This document shows, piece after piece, positions 7,159-12,923 of a stretch of 12,923 nt of DNA (within the stretch, counting starts at the first letter, position 1; each line of letters opens with the position of its first letter). The notes under the pieces were generated by a model. That model was given only the letters and a program-made list of their open reading frames with translations, searched no databases and had not been told where the DNA came from. The translations under genes and the position numbers were made by a program. Source of the stretch: Balneolia bacterium (GTDB lineage: Bacteria > Bacteroidota > Rhodothermia > Balneolales > Cyclonatronaceae). The stretch spans positions 1 to 12,923 of the forward strand of contig PXDL01000242.1 in NCBI GenBank assembly GCA_003566395.1. Reading direction: 5' to 3'.

Positions 7159-7270
7159 CCGGAGCTTGATATCTGACTAACTTTTGTTGTGAAAAATTCA
7201 ACATTCAACATTCAACATTCACAATTGGGAGCGTAGCGACCCTAACGTCATTTTTTCACAAGGCCGGATT
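7159..7270. repeat. Intergenic ~111-bp repeat, copy 2
   Basis: Second copy of the element at 7-117, in the same orientation. It shows CCGGA at its left end, TTGTGAAAAAT (7187-7197) opposed by ATTTTTTCACAA (7250-7261), four heptamers ATTCAAC, ATTCAAC, ATTCAAC, ATTCACA (7196-7223), ATTGGGA, a bulged hairpin GCGTAG / CTAACGT (7231-7248), a T6 run, and GGCCGGATT. The terminal inverted repeat is better preserved than in copy 1. It lies about 250 bp upstream of the ECF sigma gene. No transposase or reading frame is associated. Confidence 0.8.
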
Positions 7271-7306
7271 GATGGGTGGCATTTGAAAACGCTTTTCCCC
7301 GGATAG

Positions 7307-7395
7307 TGTGATTAACTTTATCAGCCAATATCCTTTGCACAACTTCAGCTCTTTGCACGATCTTGGTCTATTCAATGGATGTTAGGTTAATCACA
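7307..7395. promoter_or_regulatory. 10-bp inverted repeat flanking two CTTTGCAC direct repeats
   Basis: TGTGATTAAC (7307-7316) is the exact reverse complement of GTTAATCACA (7386-7395), 69 bp apart. Between them CTTTGCAC occurs twice, at 7333-7340 and 7351-7358, offset by 18 bp. The block ends 124 bp before the ECF sigma start, where an operator would be expected. Spaced half-sites for a looping or dimeric regulator are one reading; none was identified. Confidence 0.4.
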
Positions 7396-7519
7396 TTTCT
7401 CTTTTAAAAAAACGGCCACAACCAACCCGGGGACACTCAGAGAAATTAATTTGGTTGAAGTAGTCATATCGTAAATAATCTGTGTCTGTAAAGCAGATAA
7501 ATCAGAACAACATCACCAC

Positions 7520-8110
7520 ATGGAACAACAATCGAGCGAATATTTTTCCGATTTATTGCATCGCATCTCGCGATCTGATAAGAGGGCTTTCGATGAGCTC
7601 TTTCGCTCACTCTATCCCACGATGGTATTGTTTGCCTGCCGGTATGTTCATGATAAATCTACAGCTTCAGATGTCGTTCAGGATTCTTTTATCAAAATCT
7701 GGCAAAAACGAAACTCGCTTAAAGACATTAATTATGTGAAATCATACATCTACCGTACGGTTCGGAATTTATCTCTTAATTATTTGAGAGATACCGCCAA
7801 TACCGAAACAGGTTTGGAAACCGAAACGCTGAATGTTCACTACCTCAAAAATCAGCAACACGCAACGGAAAGCCCCGATGAAAGCGACCATGACCAAAAA
7901 ATGCAAAATCTGCTTTCATGGATTCAGAAGCTTCCCGACCGTCAACGTGAGGCGTTTGAACTAAGCCGGTTTGAAGGACTTGACCACCAGGAAATAGCTG
8001 AAGTCATGCAGGTTTCGGCCCGAACGGTGAACAATCACATAGTTGACGCATTGAAAAACTTGCAGAGCATGCGAGACATGCATTCAAAAAAAAAACGTAG
8101 CACATTATGA
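7520..8110 (+). CDS. ECF-type RNA polymerase sigma factor (FecI/RpoE-like)
   Basis: A 196-residue sigma-70 family factor of the extracytoplasmic-function group, which directs RNA polymerase to a small regulon when freed from its anti-sigma factor. Region 2 spans about 22-92 (FDELFRSLYPTMVLFACRYV, then DVVQDSFIKIWQKR, then SYIYRTVRNLSLNYLRD). Region 4 spans about 130-182 and holds the helix-turn-helix (LPDRQREAFELSRFEGLDHQ, then EIAEVMQVSARTVNNHIVDA). There is no region 1 or 3, as usual for ECF factors, and the length is typical. The ATG at 7520 gives a standard N-terminus; no Shine-Dalgarno sequence is evident. The stop overlaps the start of the anti-sigma gene (ATGA), implying co-transcription and translational coupling. 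The 3' end contains a run of ten A's coding for lysines. Confidence 0.93.
   Translation: MEQQSSEYFSDLLHRISRSDKRAFDELFRSLYPTMVLFACRYVHDKSTASDVVQDSFIKIWQKRNSLKDINYVKSYIYRTVRNLSLNYLRDTANTETGLETETLNVHYLKNQQHATESPDESDHDQKMQNLLSWIQKLPDRQREAFELSRFEGLDHQEIAEVMQVSARTVNNHIVDALKNLQSMRDMHSKKKRSTL
8086..8095 (+). other. A10 homopolymer within the sigma gene
   Basis: Ten consecutive A's encode the KKK near the sigma C-terminus, 12 bp before the anti-sigma start codon. Such tracts can permit transcriptional slippage. One extra A would end the protein a few residues early (KKKT then stop); one fewer would add a tail of roughly 20 residues before a stop. Neither product fuses to the anti-sigma protein. Confidence 0.5.
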
Positions 8111-9096
8111 TCAATCAGACCCGCAATTTGAAATTCCAGCAGCAGTCTTTGTCTAACGGACTTCCTGAGCTGCCCGGCAATGAACGCAAAAAGCTCAAGT
8201 CGCTGTGGGATGAAGCCCGTGATGCCGAATCCTACCGCCGACGTATTCATGTCTCGGAGCAGGAAACTGAGGTGGCGCTTCAAAGTGTACATCAAAAGCT
8301 TGGTTTTCAGAATGAATCCGAAGGCAACTCTTCGGGGAAACCTTCGGGCTCAGGCAACGCGTTCAGGCGTTCGATGTACTTCATGGCTGCGGCGGCGGCC
8401 ATTCTTGTGATTGGTTTTGCCTGGCTCGTAAGCCCTGTGAGTACGACGGTCGGGCCCGGTCAAACCTTAACCCATACCCTTCCGGACGGATCTCAGGTTA
8501 CGCTCAACAGCGGATCTGAAATACGTTATAATCGTCTTTTCAGCCACACCAATCGTAATCTGCAGCTAAACGGGGAAGCCTACTTCGAGGTCGTAGCCTC
8601 GGATAATCCTTTTGTCATTACTGCCAACGGAAGCGTAACCGAAGTAATCGGAACGTCTTTCAATCTCCGCTCATGGAGTTCCGACCCCGAGGTTGAGACC
8701 GTACTTTCCGTAACATCCGGAAAAGTTTCGTTTTATAACGAGCAAAATCCGGATCAAATAGTTTATCTTGAGGAAGGGTACACCAGCCGGGTCAGCGCGC
8801 TTCGTCCTGTACCGAGCGATCCTGTGAGCGCTCAGCTCTCGTATGTTCTTGCCTGGAAAAACCACAGCCTTGCCTTCTCCGGTCAGCCGCTGGCGATTAT
8901 TTTTCATGAACTCGAGCGCAAGTTTGATATCCGAATAGATTGGGATCAGGCAGAGATCGGTTCAACCCGCCTCAGCACTTTTATCGCCGATCCGGATAAT
9001 GCGGAGTCTGTTATCGCCGATATCTGTTTTGCCAAGGGACTCACCTACAGCAGAACCAATAACGGCTTCAGAATCAGTAAAAAAACCGACAATTAA
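8107..9096 (+). CDS. FecR-family anti-sigma factor
   Basis: A 329-residue inner-membrane regulator. Residues 1-88 are cytoplasmic and should bind the sigma factor; a transmembrane helix covers about 91-108 (MYFMAAAAAILVIGFAWLV). The periplasmic FecR domain spans about 113-210 (LPDGSQVTLNSGSEIRYNRL, LNGEAYFEV, PFVI, VIGTSFNLRS, SVTSGKVSFY). A C-terminal DUF4974-like domain at about 255-325 (FSGQPLAIIFHELERKFDIR) resembles an STN fold. In this family the C-terminal part contacts the receptor's signalling domain and the N-terminus holds or activates the sigma factor. The start overlaps the sigma stop by 4 bp. The length is normal and nothing is missing. Which signal it senses depends on the receptor downstream. 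Confidence 0.92.
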   Translation: MINQTRNLKFQQQSLSNGLPELPGNERKKLKSLWDEARDAESYRRRIHVSEQETEVALQSVHQKLGFQNESEGNSSGKPSGSGNAFRRSMYFMAAAAAILVIGFAWLVSPVSTTVGPGQTLTHTLPDGSQVTLNSGSEIRYNRLFSHTNRNLQLNGEAYFEVVASDNPFVITANGSVTEVIGTSFNLRSWSSDPEVETVLSVTSGKVSFYNEQNPDQIVYLEEGYTSRVSALRPVPSDPVSAQLSYVLAWKNHSLAFSGQPLAIIFHELERKFDIRIDWDQAEIGSTRLSTFIADPDNAESVIADICFAKGLTYSRTNNGFRISKKTDN

Positions 9097-9112
9097 TAGT
9101 CCGTTCAAGTAT

Positions 9113-9147
9113 TAAGGCTTCAAATGTGTGCTTATTACAAAGCCTTA
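9113..9147 (+). terminator. Hairpin between anti-sigma and receptor genes
   Basis: TAAGGCTT (9113-9120) and AAGCCTTA (9140-9147) form a perfect 8-bp stem with a 19-nt loop, followed by TTTG. It starts 17 bp after the anti-sigma stop and 71 bp before the receptor start. The T-run is short, so it is more likely a partial terminator, attenuator or processing site than a full stop. It could let receptor expression differ from that of the sigma/anti-sigma pair. Confidence 0.4.
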
Positions 9148-9183
9148 TTTGAGAATTAATCCGGAATAATATGTAACGATGGG

Positions 9184-11997
9184 ATGATCATGGAAAACGG
9201 GGTACATAGGTCCAAACTATCCGGTACAAGTTTACGGATTTGTCGATTTCCGGCAATTGTGTTTTTTTTATTTGTGATGCCGGCTTTTATTAGCGGCCAG
9301 GCAAATGCACAGCAAGTTTACTCCTATAATTTTGCCGGTGAATCGCTTGCAGAAGCACTCGAACGAATTGCTTCAGACACGGAAACCGATCTGATATTCG
9401 ACCCGAAAATTATAGGTGATCAATATATCTACAAAAGGTTGAGAGGAAGTTCTGTTCAGGAACTCTTGAAAAGCCTGCTCAGCGGCAAAGACCTTGATTA
9501 CATTATACTTTCCTCCGGTACTTTTGTGATTTTGTCGTCAGTGGCTGAAAAGCCGGGTTTCGGCTCACTTTCTGGCGTCGTTACCGATGTTGAAACCGGC
9601 GAAACCCTGCCCGGTGCAACCATCATGTATGCCGACGCCTCGGCCGGTACCGTCACCAACCGGTCCGGGCAGTTTAATCTAAGTAAACTCATCTCCGGTG
9701 ATCACGAATTTATAATCTCTTTTGTAGGATATGAGCCGGTCAAGCTGAGCATAAATATTACAGAAGATTCCAATTCCCGCGAGCGTATAGGCCTTCAGCC
9801 ACGTCCGGTAGATGTTAGCCCGGTTGTTATATCCGCGCACCGGCGCACGGTTTCAGGGCATAATCACAACGAATTCCAAAATCCTGAATCCACCATGCTG
9901 TCGGCCGGAAGGCATCACTGCGCCATCCGGAGTTTATCTCTTTTCAGCGGCGTTCAGCACGGAATTCCCCTCACCGACACTCACATACAGGGCGGGCAGC
10001 GGGGTGAACACCGCATGTATCTTGACGGCGTTCCGGTTTATAATCCCTACAGTTTCGGCCGGCTGTTCAGCGCCTTCCGTCCTTTTGCTATTAACCGGGT
10101 TGAAGTGGAAAAAGCTGGTTTCGATGCATCCTCCGGAAGCCATATCGCCGGGAAAATCGACCTTAGTCATTTGAACGGCTCTCCCGGCCGGCCGGCTGCT
10201 GTACTTCAGGCCGATCCGCTGAGTACCAATATTTTCGGGAGCGGCGGATTTCAAACCGATCAGGGCCGGCGAGCCACCATTATGGGGGCGTACCGCACCT
10301 CTGTCTGGGATATTTATCAGAACCGAACACTATCCGGCGTGCTTCAGGACTGGGATACCATAGACCCGCTGGTGTATAATCTGCTGTTACAGGAAAAGAC
10401 CGGAGCCGGAATCGGCAATTTCCGGTCGGTTGGCAACGATTCGGATATCCGCTTTAGTGATCTCCATCTTTCAGGTACTTATCAACATTCGCCCTATCAG
10501 AGGTTCCATACTTCATTTTACAGAGGTTCCAATTCGGTGATGACCGACGTTCTGGCACGTGAACAACTCCATGGCGAAGGAGATTACATGTTCTCGCGTG
10601 ACAGCTATGAATGGACCAACTCCGCAGGCCAGATAAGCTACGACTGGATTGCCACGCCCCGGCTCGACCTCGGTCTCCAGCTTGCCTACAGCTCAAACCG
10701 CCTTGGCCACGCCTACACCATGCTCAGCGACGACATCATAGATCAGTTCATGAGCGACGAACCTGACGAAAGCAAACTCTTCAATGAGCTGGGAAATCAA
10801 CTTGCACATGGTGCTACGCAGCACGATGAAAATACACTCGAACATTTCATTTCGAAAGTTGATGCCGAATATGCCTTTTCCCCCGGTTTTGCTCTCGAAG
10901 CCGGACTACAGGCCGACCGGGTTATTTCACGCTTCAACCTCAGTAATTTGTTTTATCTGCCGGTTTTGGATACCCAGCGTTCTACTATTCTGAGCTCATA
11001 TCTGAATGGAAAATGGGTTTTTGCGGGACCGATTCAGCTTAAAATCGGCTCTCGTTTTACGTATCTGACAGACTCCGAAACTGTGTATGCCGAACCCAGA
11101 GTGCAGCTTCAGTACGATCGTCAGCAGTCGGCTATAGGCTTTTGGTCGGTGCGGCTTTCAGGTGGGATGTACAGGCAATTTATCAACCAGTTTGATATTA
11201 CAAATGCAGGGCCAAGCTCTATCGTCCCCTCTTTTTCTATCTGGGCACACGACAGCAATCTCCGTCAGCCCAAAGCGTACCACGGCTCTCTTTCTTTTCT
11301 ATCCGAACCCGGACCGTCCACTCAAATTCGACTCGAAGGATGGACCCGACTTCAGCCGTCAGCCTACATTACATCCTACGAACGTCTGTTGCTCGGCGAT
11401 CCCGAAATTTCACAAGGGTTCGACTCATTTGCCGAAATAACCGACATTCAGTCTTTCGGTTCCGGCATTCGGGTGGAGCAATCCTTGCTGGATTCCCGCC
11501 TGCAGCTTTTGGCAGGTTACGATTATACCTATACAAGTGTGAATATGGAATCTCAGTTCGATAGGCGCATGCCTGCCTCCTGGACTCATCCACATACATT
11601 TATGGCGCGCGTTACGGCCCGAATAGATCAAAATTGGATGGTTGCCGGAAAATGGCAGCATATTGCAGGAAGGACCTGGGCGTACCGACAATCGTACTAT
11701 GATTTTCTCATGATGCATAACGTTCATTCAGTGGACCGCTTCGATTTTACTTCACCTGAAAACGACCGCCTTCCTTCTATTGATCAGGTGGATATTTCTC
11801 TGATTTACACCCGTCAAACCCGCATAACCGAAATTCAGGCACGTATCGATCTTATGAATGTACTCAACCGGCGAAATGTGATAGATCGTACCGTCCACGC
11901 TACGGCAGTACACGACGACGGTAGTCTTGACTTCGGCGTACGCGACCGTACACTCCCGGGATTTAATCCTTCAATAAGTTTACAATTTTCTTTCTGA
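9184..11997 (+). CDS. TonB-dependent outer-membrane receptor with STN signalling domain
   Basis: A 937-residue outer-membrane transporter and sensor. Signal peptide 1-42 (hydrophobic 23-37, cleavage likely after ANA). STN/secretin-N-like domain about 47-118 (YSYNFAGESLAEALERIASD, then LIFDPKII). Carboxypeptidase-regulatory-like domain about 127-203 (SGVVTDVETGETLPGATI, then FVGYEPVKL). Plug about 210-328 with THIQGG, YLDGVPVYNPYSFGRL and INRVEVEKAGFDASSGSH. Beta-barrel 330-937 ending in aromatic F937 (SLQFSF). The STN domain and the sigma/FecR pair just upstream are the hallmark of cell-surface signalling as in FecA. Histidines and the only mature-chain cysteine (C246) are dense in the plug (219-276). 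The ligand is unknown: an iron chelate, another metal complex or an oligosaccharide are all possible. The start may be ATG 9184 or ATG 9190, two codons later; no ribosome-binding site settles it. Confidence 0.92.
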   Translation: MIMENGVHRSKLSGTSLRICRFPAIVFFLFVMPAFISGQANAQQVYSYNFAGESLAEALERIASDTETDLIFDPKIIGDQYIYKRLRGSSVQELLKSLLSGKDLDYIILSSGTFVILSSVAEKPGFGSLSGVVTDVETGETLPGATIMYADASAGTVTNRSGQFNLSKLISGDHEFIISFVGYEPVKLSINITEDSNSRERIGLQPRPVDVSPVVISAHRRTVSGHNHNEFQNPESTMLSAGRHHCAIRSLSLFSGVQHGIPLTDTHIQGGQRGEHRMYLDGVPVYNPYSFGRLFSAFRPFAINRVEVEKAGFDASSGSHIAGKIDLSHLNGSPGRPAAVLQADPLSTNIFGSGGFQTDQGRRATIMGAYRTSVWDIYQNRTLSGVLQDWDTIDPLVYNLLLQEKTGAGIGNFRSVGNDSDIRFSDLHLSGTYQHSPYQRFHTSFYRGSNSVMTDVLAREQLHGEGDYMFSRDSYEWTNSAGQISYDWIATPRLDLGLQLAYSSNRLGHAYTMLSDDIIDQFMSDEPDESKLFNELGNQLAHGATQHDENTLEHFISKVDAEYAFSPGFALEAGLQADRVISRFNLSNLFYLPVLDTQRSTILSSYLNGKWVFAGPIQLKIGSRFTYLTDSETVYAEPRVQLQYDRQQSAIGFWSVRLSGGMYRQFINQFDITNAGPSSIVPSFSIWAHDSNLRQPKAYHGSLSFLSEPGPSTQIRLEGWTRLQPSAYITSYERLLLGDPEISQGFDSFAEITDIQSFGSGIRVEQSLLDSRLQLLAGYDYTYTSVNMESQFDRRMPASWTHPHTFMARVTARIDQNWMVAGKWQHIAGRTWAYRQSYYDFLMMHNVHSVDRFDFTSPENDRLPSIDQVDISLIYTRQTRITEIQARIDLMNVLNRRNVIDRTVHATAVHDDGSLDFGVRDRTLPGFNPSISLQFSF

Positions 11998-12029
11998 CAG
12001 AGTAGTCACTGCAACGGGCAGTCGTGTCT

Positions 12030-12055
12030 TTAAGGCAGGTTACAATTTACCTTAA
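12030..12055 (+). other. Short inverted repeat before the DUF4397 gene
   Basis: TTAAGG (12030-12035) and CCTTAA (12050-12055) form a 6-bp stem around a 14-nt loop, within the 81-bp gap between the receptor and the next gene. There is no T-run. It may be a transcript hairpin or chance. No promoter motif was recognised in the gap, so co-transcription with the receptor is likely. Confidence 0.25.
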
Positions 12056-12078
12056 CTAACACGTCTAACCCCATTGCT

Positions 12079-12923
12079 ATGAAAAACATAACATACCTTT
12101 TTATACTGTTATTTTTATGTCTGTCTTCAGTCATAAACAGTCAAACTGTGAACGCACAAACAGCCTCCGTTCAGATCATCCATAACGCCGCCGACCCGGC
12201 CGTTGCCGAAGTGGATATTTATGTGAACGGCGATCTGTTTCTGGAAGAAGTACCTTTCCGCGGCGCTACCGGATTTGTAGAGCTTGACACCGCCATCAGC
12301 TATGATATCGTGGTCACTCCCGCCGGAGCAAGCCCCGAGGACGGATTCAGCTTTGAAGGCATCACCCTGGAGCCGGGCGAACGCTATTATGTCGTGGCTA
12401 CCGGTGTGGCTGATCCGGCCGGTTTTGCTGAAAACCCCGACGGCATCGACACCGGATTTTTCCTCAACATCATAGACGGCGCCCGTATCGCATCCGACAG
12501 CAGCGAAGAAGTCTCTTTCATCGCCTACCACGGCTCAACCGATGCGCCCGCCGTTGATGTAGTCGCCCGCGATGTCGCCACGCTGGAAGCCGGACTTGCC
12601 TATACCGAGTTCTCCGAAGACTACATCACCGTGCCTGCCGATTCCTACGTGCTTGACATCAACGTAGCCGGTACCGAAACAACGGCCGCGTCCTTTGTTG
12701 CCGATTTGTCCGGCCTTGGTGGCGGAGCAGCCATCGTACTGGCAAGCGGATTTCTGGATCCGTCGGCTAATCAGGGCGGTGAAGCTTTCACCCTGATTGC
12801 CGTGCTGCCCGACGGTACCGTGGTAACCTTCGAACCTGCGACAAGTGCAGGTGATGAACGGACAAACTTACCCGCCGAATATCGTTTGGACCAAAACTAC
12901 CCCAACCCTTTCAATCCAAGTAC
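12079..12923 (+). CDS. Secreted DUF4397 protein with T9SS sorting signal (3' end cut by window)
   Basis: A frame of 281 codons open to the window end. Residues 1-26 form a signal peptide (hydrophobic 6-18, cleavage likely after VNA). Two related beta-rich units follow at about 29-118 and 145-235. Their starts align (ASVQIIHNAADPAVAEVDIY against VSFIAYHGSTDAPAVDVVAR), and the first is the DUF4397 signature. A linker (about 250-263) leads to LPAEYRLDQNYPNPFNPS, the beginning of a type IX secretion C-terminal sorting domain as used in Balneolia, Rhodothermia and Ignavibacteria; roughly 60-80 further residues would be expected beyond the window. The product should be exported by Sec, then by T9SS to the cell surface or medium. 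It lies 81 bp after the receptor gene on the same strand, so it is a candidate partner or co-regulated surface protein. The molecular function of DUF4397 is unknown. Confidence 0.88.
   Translation, partial: MKNITYLFILLFLCLSSVINSQTVNAQTASVQIIHNAADPAVAEVDIYVNGDLFLEEVPFRGATGFVELDTAISYDIVVTPAGASPEDGFSFEGITLEPGERYYVVATGVADPAGFAENPDGIDTGFFLNIIDGARIASDSSEEVSFIAYHGSTDAPAVDVVARDVATLEAGLAYTEFSEDYITVPADSYVLDINVAGTETTAASFVADLSGLGGGAAIVLASGFLDPSANQGGEAFTLIAVLPDGTVVTFEPATSAGDERTNLPAEYRLDQNYPNPFNPS

Larger units (their letters stand above)
6750..7519. other. Long non-coding region upstream of the sigma gene
   Basis: About 770 bp without a convincing protein gene. Contents in order: a palindrome CCGTTAACGG (6836-6845), one very small possible reading frame (6924-7034), a perfect 11-bp hairpin (7059-7084), a GTAACC/GGTTAC cluster (7081-7134), the second ~111-bp repeat (7159-7270), and an inverted repeat flanking direct repeats (7307-7395). 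The stretch 7396-7519 should hold the sigma-gene promoter; no clean TTTG/TAnnTTTG pair was seen, TTAATTTG near 7446-7453 being only a partial match. Confidence 0.6.

Noticed and set aside
6980..7204. Minus-strand frame of 74 codons with a hydrophobic stretch
   Set aside because: It begins inside repeat copy 2 and runs through the hairpin cluster; there is no ribosome-binding site or recognised family, and its pattern follows the underlying repeats.
7482..7739. Alternative plus-strand frame overlapping the sigma start
   Set aside because: It is out of frame with the sigma protein and has no domain; the frame from 7520 carries intact sigma regions 2 and 4.
8086..8130. Programmed frameshift fusing sigma and anti-sigma proteins at A10
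   Set aside because: The shift that would enter the anti-sigma frame meets TAG at 8098-8100, before the anti-sigma start; the other shift enters a third frame that stops after about 20 codons.
8035..8295. Minus-strand frame of 86 codons across the sigma/anti-sigma junction
   Set aside because: It is antisense to two well-supported genes, with no domain or start signal.
12127..12531. Minus-strand frame of 134 codons
   Set aside because: It is antisense to the DUF4397 gene, whose signal peptide, repeat units and sorting signal are clear.

Overview
The window looks like chromosomal DNA from a marine or halophilic member of the Balneolia/Rhodothermia side of Bacteroidota. Three things point there. 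The last protein ends in a DQNYPNPFNPS-type secretion (T9SS/Por) sorting sequence. There is an ECF sigma / FecR / TonB-receptor set whose receptor carries an STN domain and a carboxypeptidase-regulatory-like domain. Start codons mostly lack clear Shine-Dalgarno sequences. Base composition is moderate by eye. No rRNA, tRNA, CRISPR array, transposase or phage gene was seen.

Layout. 1-381 is a non-coding stretch with copy 1 of a ~111-bp repeat, an imperfect inverted repeat, a nonamer tandem repeat and a strong hairpin terminator for the gene to its right. 382-3603 (minus strand) encodes an exported tricorn-like protease with all expected catalytic residues. A 139-bp divergent spacer separates it from a small membrane-anchored OB-fold protein (3743-4165, plus). 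Next come lipoate-protein ligase LplA (4363-5364) and a class I/II PLP aminotransferase (5515-6708), each apparently its own unit.

An unusually long intergenic region (6709-7519, 811 bp) follows. It holds hairpins, a GTAACC/GGTTAC inverted-repeat cluster, copy 2 of the ~111-bp repeat, and a 10-bp inverted repeat flanking a direct repeat just upstream of the sigma gene.

7520-12923 is a cell-surface signalling module: ECF sigma factor (7520-8110), FecR-type anti-sigma factor overlapping it by ATGA (8107-9096), a hairpin, an STN-bearing TonB-dependent receptor (9184-11997), and a secreted DUF4397 protein with a T9SS signal that runs off the window end (12079-12923). By analogy with FecA/FecR/FecI, ligand binding by the receptor would be passed through the STN domain and FecR to release the sigma factor. 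No SusD-like lipoprotein follows the receptor; the DUF4397 protein sits in that place.

The strongest unexplained signal is the pair of ~111-bp intergenic repeats. They have matching ends, a phase-conserved heptamer array and a hairpin whose stem appears to have changed in a compensatory way.
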